Assembly (NCBI GenBank): GCA_964580455.1
Contig: CAZOKO010000107.1
Location: 1 to 8,192, forward strand
Origin: CAZOKO01 sp964580455
GTDB lineage: Bacteria > Desulfobacterota > WTBG01
Length of the DNA stretch: 8,192 nucleotides
Direction: 5' to 3'
The notes under the pieces were generated by a model. That model worked only from the letters and a program-made list of their open reading frames with translations. It was not told the origin of the DNA and searched no databases. This document shows positions 1 to 5,874 of this stretch, piece after piece; within the stretch, counting starts at the first letter, position 1, and every line of letters begins with the position of its first letter. The translations under genes and the position numbers were made by a program.

Positions 1-71
1 CTACTCTTTTTGCTTAATCTGTTGCGTAAAATATGTTAAGTTGCGGAACTGCTGGGGGTGCAATCTTTCAC

Positions 72-100
72 TTGATTATTGCTCGGAAATCTCTTATAAT
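72..100 (+). promoter_or_regulatory. sigma70-type promoter for the hrcA operon
   Basis: A -35-like TTGATT (72-77) and a perfect -10 TATAAT (95-100) are separated by exactly 17 bp, the best spacing for the housekeeping sigma factor. Transcription would start near 107, giving a leader of about 85 nt before hrcA at 192, and that leader begins almost at once with a strong GC hairpin. No CIRCE operator (TTAGCACTC with its inverted copy), the usual HrcA target, is visible here. The assignment rests on motif match and position only. Confidence 0.65.
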
Positions 101-111
101 TTACCTCCTAG

Positions 112-166
112 CCCCCCTTTCCCAAAGGGGGTAAGATGTGTGTCCTTTTCCAAAAAAGGGGAGGGA
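112..166 (+). repeat. two-hairpin dispersed repeat, copy A
   Basis: The first hairpin has arms CCCCCTTT (113-120) and AAAGGGGG (124-131) around a CCC loop. After about 12 nt a second, weaker one pairs CCTTTT (144-149) with A- and G-rich sequence ending in GGGGAGGGA (158-166). The reverse complement of 1876-1927 has the same order: C-run/T-run hairpin, a short AAG-rich spacer, a second T-rich/G-rich hairpin and a final GAGG-type tail. This copy lies in the hrcA leader, so it should be transcribed. C/T-A/G hairpins of this kind recur between genes in many bacterial genomes. Nothing in it looks coding. Confidence 0.7.
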
Positions 167-191
167 TTTAGAAAATTGATGATGATTAACT

Positions 192-1235
192 ATGGATAAT
201 AAGATATTAGGCGCAAGAAATAAGCAGATCCTAACCACTCTGATTAATGAGTATATCTTAACAGCAGAGCCGGTAGGGTCACGCAGAATTGCCAAGAAGT
301 ATAACATCAATTTGAGTTCTGCTACTATCAGAAATGTTATGTCTGATCTGGAAGAGATGGGATTGCTCCATCAGCCTCACACTTCTGCCGGAAGGATTCC
401 GACTGAAAAGGCACTACGTTTCTATGTGAATAGTATCTTAAAAGTGAAAAGATTGAACCCCCATGAAAGGGATCGAATCAGAAGAAAATACAAGTTCTCT
501 GAGCTGGAAGAATCTGATATTATCAAGCAGACCACAGAAGTGCTTTCAGTCCTCTCCCACCACATGAGCATTGTTTCAGCGCCCAAGATCATCGGCACCA
601 CTCTCAAACACATTGAATTTATTAAGGTTGGCAAAAATCGCATTCTGGTAATTTTCGTTTCTCAATCAGGTTTTGTTCAGAACAGAATCATAGAAGACAA
701 TGACGATGTTTCTCAGGATGAACTGGATAAGTATACTAACTACCTTAATGAAATTCTTGTAGGCATCAGTCTGGAAAAAGTGAGGGAAAAAATTGAAGCA
801 GAGATGAAAAAAGAAAAAATAATCTATGATCAACTGCTGTCAAAGGCGCTGCAGATGAGCAAAAAGGCTCTGGGCAAGGAGCTTAAAACTGAGCTTTACA
901 TGGAAGGACAGATAAATCTCCTGGAATGTCCGGAGTTTTCTGAAGTTGAAAAATTGAAAACGCTTTTACATGCTTTAGAGGAGAAGAATCTTCTTTTAAA
1001 TCTTCTGGATAAAACCAGGGACGCAGAAGGGGTACAGATCTTTATCGGCTCGGAGGCCCAACTCTCAGATATGCAAACCTTAAGCATCATTACCTCCCCA
1101 TATCGTTATGGTAAAAATGTAGTTGGAGCCTTAGGGATAATTGGTCCTACCAGGATGGACTATCTTAACCTTATTCCCATCGTCGAATACTCCGCCCAGC
1201 TGGTTACCGAGTTTCTAAACGTCAAATTTGACTAG
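192..1235 (+). CDS. hrcA: heat-inducible transcription repressor HrcA
   Basis: HrcA represses class I heat-shock operons by binding CIRCE operators, with activity coupled to chaperonin availability in the species studied. The 347-residue length is typical. The N-terminal winged helix (about residues 5-80) carries the hallmark VGSRRIAKKYNINLSSATIR and the recognition segment through MSDLEEMG, followed by PHTSAGRIPTEKALRFYV (62-79). The C-terminal GAF-like part ends with the conserved GIIGPTRMDY (315-324) and IPIVEYSAQ. An in-frame stop at 183-185 leaves ATG192 as the first usable ATG; no good Shine-Dalgarno lies just upstream. It heads the operon, and grpE follows after 19 nt. Identification is secure. 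Its operator here is not evident, so autoregulation cannot be asserted. Confidence 0.96.
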   Translation: MDNKILGARNKQILTTLINEYILTAEPVGSRRIAKKYNINLSSATIRNVMSDLEEMGLLHQPHTSAGRIPTEKALRFYVNSILKVKRLNPHERDRIRRKYKFSELEESDIIKQTTEVLSVLSHHMSIVSAPKIIGTTLKHIEFIKVGKNRILVIFVSQSGFVQNRIIEDNDDVSQDELDKYTNYLNEILVGISLEKVREKIEAEMKKEKIIYDQLLSKALQMSKKALGKELKTELYMEGQINLLECPEFSEVEKLKTLLHALEEKNLLLNLLDKTRDAEGVQIFIGSEAQLSDMQTLSIITSPYRYGKNVVGALGIIGPTRMDYLNLIPIVEYSAQLVTEFLNVKFD

Positions 1236-1242
1236 GTATATT

Positions 1243-1248
1243 AAGGAG
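1243..1248 (+). promoter_or_regulatory. ribosome binding site that fixes the grpE start
   Basis: AAGGAG lies 6 nt before ATG1255. An in-frame TTG at 1228 would extend the protein by nine residues and overlap the hrcA end, but it would place this site inside the coding sequence and has no comparable site of its own. ATG1255 is therefore preferred. Confidence 0.8.
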
Positions 1249-1254
1249 TTACTT

Positions 1255-1860
1255 ATGGAAGAAGAGAAAAAGGATTTTGAAGTTGATATATCAGTAGAAG
1301 GTAAGGGGAAAAGTTCCGCCAGTACAGCAGAGGAAGAAATCAAAGAAGCCAACAGCAAGGCTAAAAAGGGGAAAGTTCAGGTGTTGAAGGAGAGCTTGGA
1401 AGAAAAGGAAGAAGAACTGAAAACTCTCTATGATAAATTACTGCGCACTCAGGCAGAGTTTGAAAACTATAAAAAGAGAATGGCAAAAGAGAAAAGCGAT
1501 TTAATCAAATATGCCAATGAAGAGATGGTAAAGGAGATACTTCATACTGTGGATAACCTTGAGAGAGCTACACAACATGCAAAGGAGTCAAACCAGTCGG
1601 AAAACATCACAGAGGGAGTTGATATCATTTTAAAACAGCTTTTAAAAAGTCTCGAGAGGTTCGGTGTGAGCGGTTTTAGTTCCGCAGGCGAAACTTTTAA
1701 TCCTAATAAGCACGAGGCTGTAATCCAGATGGAAAGTGCAGAACATGAACCAAACACCATTATAGCAGAATCGCAGAAAGGCTACTTCCTGCACGAACGG
1801 CTGCTTCGACCTGCTCTGGTTACAGTTGCCAAAGCTCCACAGGTTGAAACAGATGAGTAA
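1255..1860 (+). CDS. grpE: nucleotide exchange factor GrpE
   Basis: GrpE dimers release ADP from DnaK and so drive the Hsp70 folding cycle. From ATG1255 the product has 201 residues, a usual size. A charged, low-complexity head (1-40) leads into a long coiled coil (about 41-95) with the typical AEFENYKKRMAKEK (67-80). Next come helices around VDNLERA and the C-terminal beta domain with the family signature: FNPNKHEAVIQ (148-158), then QKGYFLHERLLRPALVTVAK (174-193). It lies 19 nt after hrcA in the same operon. Normally dnaK comes next; here a 91-nt gap with a hairpin repeat leads straight to dnaJ. Identification is secure. Confidence 0.96.
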   Translation: MEEEKKDFEVDISVEGKGKSSASTAEEEIKEANSKAKKGKVQVLKESLEEKEEELKTLYDKLLRTQAEFENYKKRMAKEKSDLIKYANEEMVKEILHTVDNLERATQHAKESNQSENITEGVDIILKQLLKSLERFGVSGFSSAGETFNPNKHEAVIQMESAEHEPNTIIAESQKGYFLHERLLRPALVTVAKAPQVETDE

Positions 1861-1875
1861 ATTGCCCTCCATCTT

Positions 1876-1927
1876 CCTCCCCCACTTGAAAAAGGGACTA
1901 ACTTCTTCCCCCCTTTGAAAAGGGGGG
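1876..1927 (-). repeat. two-hairpin dispersed repeat, copy B (inverted relative to copy A)
   Basis: A near-perfect GC hairpin has arms CCCCCCTT (1908-1915) and AAGGGGGG (1920-1927) around TGAA. A weaker second element, TCCTCCCCC (1875-1883) to AAAAAGGG (1889-1896), sits about 11 nt away. Read on the minus strand, the order matches copy A at 112-166, so the two copies lie head to head around hrcA-grpE. This copy fills most of the 91-nt grpE-dnaJ gap, exactly where dnaK is expected. In the operon mRNA it could stall polymerase or steer RNA processing, but it lacks the T-tract of a standard intrinsic terminator (GATTTTAAAGG follows). Confidence 0.7.
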
Positions 1928-1951
1928 ATTTTAAAGGACAGATTATTACCA

Positions 1952-3016
1952 TTGGCCAGGAAAAACTATTATGAAATATTAGGGGTTTCCTTAAAAGCCA
2001 CTCAGCAGGAGATAAAAAAGTCTTATCGCCGACTGGCATTAAAACATCACCCCGACCGCAACCCCAAAGATAAAAAATCAGAGGGCAAATTCAGAGAGAT
2101 TACAGAAGCCTACGAAGTATTGAGCTGTACACAAAAAAGGGCTGAGTATGATGAAAGTTATGCTCCTTCCTTAAGCGCCACAAGTTTCAGACGCCGCCAC
2201 AGTAATGAAAATCAATTCTCCTGGGGTGAGCCTTCAAATGAACTAATCAGAGATATTTTCAGAGACATTCTTGGTTATTCCTTTAAAAATAGAGTAAAGG
2301 CGGAGAAAGGAGAAGACCTGAGGTATCATCTCACTGTCCCTTTTGAAACAGCTGCCCTGGGGAAAGAGACTGAAATAGAGGTTCCCTACTTTAAGCTCTG
2401 CCCTGCCTGCCGTGGTTCAAAAATGAAGCCGGGAACCGGTTTTAAGCAGTGTCCCCTGTGCAAGGGAAAAGGGAAGTTAAAAAGGAAGCGGGGGAGACTC
2501 TCCTATGAGAGCATATGTAAAAAATGCAAGGGAGAAAAAAAGATTATCGCTCAGCCCTGTGCACAGTGCAAGGGAAAAGGAAAGATAAGGCTAACCCGAT
2601 CTATCACCTTTGAAATACCACCTGGTGTAAAAATGGGAACACGGCTAAGGATTTCTGGCAAAGGCAACCCCAGCACTAATGGTGGTCCACCCGGTGACCT
2701 CTACATTGTGATAAACATCAGTCCCCACCCCTTCCTCGAGAGGAAAGGAAACGACATCACCTACCATTTATCCATCAGCTTCCCTCAGGCCAGCCTCGGG
2801 GCTAAAATAGAAATTCCTACACTGGAGGGGAAAACCATGATGAAAATACCTCCAGGAACTCAATCAGGTGAAGTCTTAAGGTTAAAACGTAAAGGCATCC
2901 CTTTTGTGAAAGGAACAAGGCGGGGAGATCAGCAGATAATAGTAGAGGTAAAAACACCCTCAAAACTAACAGCCAAACAAAAAAAACTCCTCAGACAATT
3001 TGCCCAGATAAGTTAA
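1952..3016 (+). CDS. dnaJ: DnaJ-family Hsp40 co-chaperone with zinc-finger domain
   Basis: J-proteins deliver unfolded clients to DnaK and stimulate its ATPase. The 354 residues start with a J domain (about 1-70) holding the essential HPD (33-35). A linker (71-115) follows, then a type I zinc domain with four CxxC motifs at C150/C153, C167/C170, C189/C192 and C203/C206, including PGT and CKGKG signatures. Two C-terminal client-binding beta domains (about 215-335) contain GNPSTNGGPPGDLYI and PPGTQSGEVLRLKRKG. The start is a TTG; no in-frame ATG precedes the J domain, and an AAAGGA lies about 13 nt upstream. The oddity is the linker, which lacks the usual Gly/Phe-rich stretch and keeps only a DIFRDILG segment. 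Slightly short for DnaJ. It could be a specialised paralogue (CbpA-like use) rather than the main DnaJ, although CbpA lacks zinc fingers. Confidence 0.9.
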   Translation: MARKNYYEILGVSLKATQQEIKKSYRRLALKHHPDRNPKDKKSEGKFREITEAYEVLSCTQKRAEYDESYAPSLSATSFRRRHSNENQFSWGEPSNELIRDIFRDILGYSFKNRVKAEKGEDLRYHLTVPFETAALGKETEIEVPYFKLCPACRGSKMKPGTGFKQCPLCKGKGKLKRKRGRLSYESICKKCKGEKKIIAQPCAQCKGKGKIRLTRSITFEIPPGVKMGTRLRISGKGNPSTNGGPPGDLYIVINISPHPFLERKGNDITYHLSISFPQASLGAKIEIPTLEGKTMMKIPPGTQSGEVLRLKRKGIPFVKGTRRGDQQIIVEVKTPSKLTAKQKKLLRQFAQIS

Positions 3017-3096
3017 ACATCTCTGAGTTTCTATAGCCTGATGGAATTTAAGAGACTTATCAAGCTAGAATTTTAAGCGAAGTCCTTCCTACAGTA

Positions 3097-3846
3097 TTAT
3101 TTCTCCTCTTCTGCCTCCTCTTCTTCCTCCTTTTTCTTCCCAAAAAATTTGGCCACCAGAATGCTGATTTCATACAGGACAAGAAGAGGGAGTGCCATCA
3201 GGATCTGACTGACGACATCCGGAGGGGTAAGAACAGCAGCAAGTGCAAAAATAACCAGGATAGCAAATTTCCTTTTGCTGCGAAGCATTTTGTCATTTAC
3301 GAGGCCTATTTTGGCAAGAAACAGAATAAATAGAGGAAGCTCAAAAACAACGCCAAAGGCAATCAGCAGCTTGCAGGAAAAGGTGAGGTATTCTTTGACA
3401 GATGGCATAGCTTTTATAAGGTCAGAGCTATACCCCATAAAAAATTTGAAGGCAATGGGAAAAACAACAAAGTAACCAAATGAAACCCCTATTGCAAAAA
3501 ATACGGTAGAAAAGATAACAAAGGGATATGCATATTTCTTTTCGCTATCATAGAGACCAGGTGCAGTAAAGCCCCATATCTCCCATAGGATTACGGGGAT
3601 TGCCAGGATTATGCCGCCAAAAAGTGACAGCTTTAGATAGACAAAGAAGGCCTCTGGCAGCCCCGTAAAAATGAGCATGCTATCGGGAGGAAGTTCCGCT
3701 TTTAATGGTTTTACCAGAATATCAAAGATCTGCTCAGCAAAACAATACGAGCCCAAAAATCCTGCAGCGACAGCAACAATACATATAATAATTCTCTTTC
3801 TCAGCTCATCCAGATGACTTGCAAAGGGTGTTTTTTCATCCGCCAT
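3097..3846 (-). CDS. tatC: Sec-independent protein translocase TatC
   Basis: TatC is the inner-membrane receptor for twin-arginine signal peptides and the core of the Tat pore, which exports folded proteins. The 249 residues show the six-helix pattern and family marks: HLDELRKR (11-18), WGFTAPGLYDSEKKY (91-105) with the glutamate equivalent to E. coli E103, YFVVFP (125-130), FELPL (168-172) with the membrane glutamate E169, and TPPDVVSQ (207-214). The C-terminus is an acidic/basic tail (KKK followed by mostly E, 237-249). It begins 8 nt after the tatB-like stop, with an AAGGA inside the end of that gene as ribosome site. It converges on dnaJ across 80 nt (3017-3096), in which I see no clear terminator. 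Confidence 0.95.
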   Translation of the reverse strand: MADEKTPFASHLDELRKRIIICIVAVAAGFLGSYCFAEQIFDILVKPLKAELPPDSMLIFTGLPEAFFVYLKLSLFGGIILAIPVILWEIWGFTAPGLYDSEKKYAYPFVIFSTVFFAIGVSFGYFVVFPIAFKFFMGYSSDLIKAMPSVKEYLTFSCKLLIAFGVVFELPLFILFLAKIGLVNDKMLRSKRKFAILVIFALAAVLTPPDVVSQILMALPLLVLYEISILVAKFFGKKKEEEEEAEEEK

Positions 3847-3854
3847 TTAAGCTT

Positions 3855-4160
3855 TCAATCCTTCTTCTCTTTTTCAGCTTTCTCTACTTTAACAGGCTCT
3901 TCTGTTTTAGCAGGCTCTTTGTTCTCTTTCGTCTTAAAGTCTTTAGACAGTTTATCTTTACTGAACTCTCGCATCAGCTTCTCTTTTTCTTCCCTCACAC
4001 CATTGATATCAAGGTTTTCCTTTAAATCATCCGCAGCCCTTCGAAACTCCCCTATCGCCCTTCCCAGCGCCTTAGCCAAATCAGGCAATTTCTTGGGACC
4101 AATGACTATCAAAGCTACTACTAAAATTATAATAATCTCCTGCATACCAATACCAAGCAT
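3855..4160 (-). CDS. tatB: TatA/TatB-family translocase subunit, TatB-like
   Basis: This single-span protein partners TatC in the twin-arginine pathway. One N-terminal membrane helix (about 7-20) begins after MLGIGMQE and carries glutamate at position 8, as in TatB. The GPKKLPDLAKALGRAIGEF hinge and amphipathic helix (21-39) come next, then a long K/E-rich tail to residue 101. E8 and the GP hinge favour TatB, but KKLPDLAKALG is also TatA-like, and single bifunctional TatA/B subunits are known in other bacteria. AAGGAG (4168-4173) lies 7 nt before the ATG. It is first in the tatB-tatC transcription unit. A separate tatA is not in the window. The family is certain; the A versus B role is inferred. 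Confidence 0.88.
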   Translation of the reverse strand: MLGIGMQEIIIILVVALIVIGPKKLPDLAKALGRAIGEFRRAADDLKENLDINGVREEKEKLMREFSKDKLSKDFKTKENKEPAKTEEPVKVEKAEKEKKD

Positions 4161-4196
4161 ACAACCACTCCTTAAGTCAATGTAGTTTACCTAAAA

Positions 4197-4223
4197 ACTA
4201 TAATCTTTTGCACTAACTGTCAA
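4197..4223 (-). promoter_or_regulatory. candidate promoter for tatB-tatC
   Basis: On the minus strand a perfect -35 TTGACA (4218-4223) is followed 15 bp later by a -10-like TATAGT (4197-4202). Transcription would start near 4190, about 30 nt before the tatB-like ATG. The 15-bp spacer is shorter than ideal, so strength is uncertain. Confidence 0.5.
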
Positions 4224-4244
4224 CACTATTTTACCCCTATTCCC

Positions 4245-4271
4245 TTGACAAAGCTACCAAATGGAGATAAT
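4245..4271 (+). promoter_or_regulatory. candidate promoter for the deacetylase gene
   Basis: A perfect -35 TTGACA (4245-4250) is followed 15 bp later by GATAAT (4266-4271), one mismatch from the -10 consensus. A start near 4279 leaves a leader of about 25 nt with an AAGGGA-type ribosome site before ATG4304. The short spacer lowers confidence. It runs divergently from the tat promoter. Confidence 0.5.
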
Positions 4272-4303
4272 TATTGAGTCACTGAAGATAAAAAGGGAAC
4301 CAG

Positions 4304-5350
4304 ATGGAATCCAGAACAGCCATAGTCAGAGATGAAATCTATCTTCAACACTTAACCGGTGACGATCACCCTGAGAGCCACTACCGCCTGGAAGCTGTTT
4401 ATGGAATGTTAGATGATGAAGACATGCGAGGGAAGTTCAGGGTACTATCACCACGTCCTGCCACCCGTGAAGAGCTTCAGTTTAACCACTCTTTAAACTA
4501 CATTGATCAGGTCGCCTCAACCGCCGGATGTTCCCACACCAGGTTAGACCCGGACACTACCGCCTCGCCAAAATCCTGGGAGGCAGCTCAGATGGCTGCG
4601 GGAGGAGTCCTGGTAGCTGTTGACAGGGTGATGGAGGGTAAGATTCAAAATGCATTTGCCCTGGTAAGGCCACCGGGACATCATGCTGAAAATAACAGGG
4701 GAATGGGTTTCTGCCTTTTCAATAATATTGCCATCGCTGCGCACTACGCCCGTCAGAAATATCTTTTAGAGCGTATCCTCATTATTGACTGGGATTTACA
4801 TCACGGTAACGGAACCCAGAATGCATTCTACGAAGATCCCCGGGTGCTATACTTTTCCACCCACCAGTACCCCTACTATCCAGGGAGTGGAAGCGTTGAT
4901 GAGGATGGGAAGGGAGAGGGTAAGGGGTTTACCATCAACGTCCCTCTGCCCGGAGGGCAGGGAGATCAGGACTTTGCGGCAATCTGTCAGGAAATCTTAA
5001 ACCCAGTTGCCTCTCAATTCAAACCTCAGCTCATACTTGTTTCAGCCGGTTATGATATCTATTTTCAGGATCCACTGGGTGCTATGGATGTCACTCCAGA
5101 GGGATTTGCCACCCTCACCTCTTTGATTATGGATATGGCACAGTCATCCTGCCAGGGGAAAGTAGTAATTACACTGGAAGGGGGGTATCACTTAGGTGGT
5201 TTGAGGGACTCTGTAAAGGCTACGCTAAAGGAGCTCAGGGGAGATTCTATACTTAAGGGTTCTAAAAAGGATGGTAAGAAATTAAGCAGCACGGAAAATA
5301 TTATTGCGCAGGTTAAAGAGATACATAAAGCTTCCTGGTCTTTTTTTTAA
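4304..5350 (+). CDS. histone deacetylase-family (class II type) zinc amidohydrolase
   Basis: Members remove acetyl groups from lysines, polyamines or other amines by zinc-dependent hydrolysis in the cytoplasm; the substrate cannot be read from sequence. The 348 residues include N-terminal DEIYLQHLTGDDHPESHYRL (10-29), RPPGHHAEN (122-130) with the paired catalytic histidines H126/H127, IDWDLHHGNGTQ (161-172) with zinc ligands D164 and H166, and SAGYDIYFQDPLG (247-259) with the third ligand D251. LEGGYHL (291-297) supplies the transition-state tyrosine Y295. All catalytic positions are intact. The usual SAGFDAH is SAGYDIY here. Other members are called AcuC or acetylpolyamine amidohydrolase. 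ATG4304 follows AAGGGA by about 5 nt. The gene stands alone, divergent from tat, and its stop is 1 nt from that of the next, convergent gene. Confidence 0.93.
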   Translation: MESRTAIVRDEIYLQHLTGDDHPESHYRLEAVYGMLDDEDMRGKFRVLSPRPATREELQFNHSLNYIDQVASTAGCSHTRLDPDTTASPKSWEAAQMAAGGVLVAVDRVMEGKIQNAFALVRPPGHHAENNRGMGFCLFNNIAIAAHYARQKYLLERILIIDWDLHHGNGTQNAFYEDPRVLYFSTHQYPYYPGSGSVDEDGKGEGKGFTINVPLPGGQGDQDFAAICQEILNPVASQFKPQLILVSAGYDIYFQDPLGAMDVTPEGFATLTSLIMDMAQSSCQGKVVITLEGGYHLGGLRDSVKATLKELRGDSILKGSKKDGKKLSSTENIIAQVKEIHKASWSFF

Positions 5351-5351
5351 A

Positions 5352-5741
5352 TCATCGTTTCCTTTTTTCGTTTCCTTTTCTAAAGCCCTCTCCTCCATCC
5401 CGACCGTCAATCACTAAATTATCCAACATATCCCATGCTTTTTCTCTTTTTCCCCTTTCGCTCTCCTCTTCATAATCTCCCCGATCCTTAATCTCTCCTG
5501 TCGAATAGACAGTGGCACTACTGCCGTCAGGTTCTTTGACCTTTCTAACCCCTATATTTTTGTAAGGATCAGATAACTTTTCGCTCATCATCTTATGCTG
5601 GATCATCAGCTGAATAGTTTCATCGCTCACTCCTGCCTTTTTCAATTTTATTACCTCATCTACCGTGAGAGAAAAGGAAACACATGGCAGAAAGAAAATC
5701 ATGGTTACTATAAATAAACTTGCTCTATATCTTTTCATCAT
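5352..5741 (-). CDS. small predicted exported protein, function unknown
   Basis: I do not recognise a characterised family. The 129 residues begin with a classic signal peptide: basic MMKRYR, hydrophobic core 8-20, and a likely cleavage after SFS (22-24). The mature N-terminus, LTVDEVIKLKKAGVSDETI (25-43), resembles a short motif seen in many bacterial envelope proteins in which a D-V-I-x-L-x-x-A-G-V-S-[DE]-x-x-I stretch forms a helical hairpin. The remainder is very hydrophilic, rich in K, R, E, D and G, and probably disordered. GGAGG (5751-5755) lies 9 nt before the first of two adjacent ATGs, so either may serve. It meets the deacetylase stop end to end with a 1-nt gap. Its transcription probably starts in the 133-nt gap upstream, but I saw no convincing promoter. 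Confidence 0.72.
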   Translation of the reverse strand: MMKRYRASLFIVTMIFFLPCVSFSLTVDEVIKLKKAGVSDETIQLMIQHKMMSEKLSDPYKNIGVRKVKEPDGSSATVYSTGEIKDRGDYEEESERGKREKAWDMLDNLVIDGRDGGEGFRKGNEKRKR

Positions 5742-5808
5742 TGATTTTATCCTCCACCATACATAATTGGCAAAATGTATTTTTACTACTCAAATCATCG
5801 TAATTTAT

Positions 5809-5835
5809 GAGATTGCTTCACTGCGTTCGCAATGA
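5809..5835. repeat. dispersed intergenic palindrome of the CATTGCGA...GCAATC type
   Basis: On the minus strand this reads GTCATTGCGAACGCAGTGAA followed by GCAATCTC, with outer arms ATTGC and GCAAT. From memory it matches a very widespread family of intergenic repeats (CATTGCGAGCGAAGCGAAGCAATCTC) found in many copies in diverse bacterial genomes. It lies between the lipoprotein gene and the small exported-protein gene. Function is unknown; it might mark an mRNA boundary. Only one copy is in the window, so the dispersed nature is recalled, not seen. Confidence 0.6.
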
Positions 5836-5874
5836 CTGTTCGGTTCTTCTTACCATGCTTCCTGATCCCTAACT

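Noticed and set aside
2..199. Stop-free plus-strand frame running from the left edge to the TAA at 197-199, possibly the tail of an upstream gene.
   Set aside because: It is rich in cysteine and proline with no recognisable domain, runs through the promoter and the hairpin repeat, and overlaps hrcA. It looks like chance openness.
1228..1254. Upstream TTG start for grpE adding nine residues.
   Set aside because: A strong AAGGAG sits correctly before ATG1255 and would be inside the coding sequence if TTG1228 were used.
1908..1935. GC hairpin after grpE read as an intrinsic terminator.
   Set aside because: The stem is strong, but it is followed by only four T and then purines, and the same unit occurs in the hrcA leader. 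A repeat explains it better.
3017..3096. Bidirectional terminator between the convergent dnaJ and tatC.
   Set aside because: No stem of convincing length with a T-tract was found on either strand.
3814..4185. Plus-strand open frames of 68 and 123 residues opposite the tatB-like gene and the tatC start.
   Set aside because: Their S/F/L-rich composition is what the complement of K/E-rich tatB codons would give; the minus-strand gene is certain.
5742..5808. Promoter for the small exported protein, such as TTACGA with TACATT on the minus strand.
   Set aside because: The matches are poor in AT-rich sequence, and other pairs are equally good.
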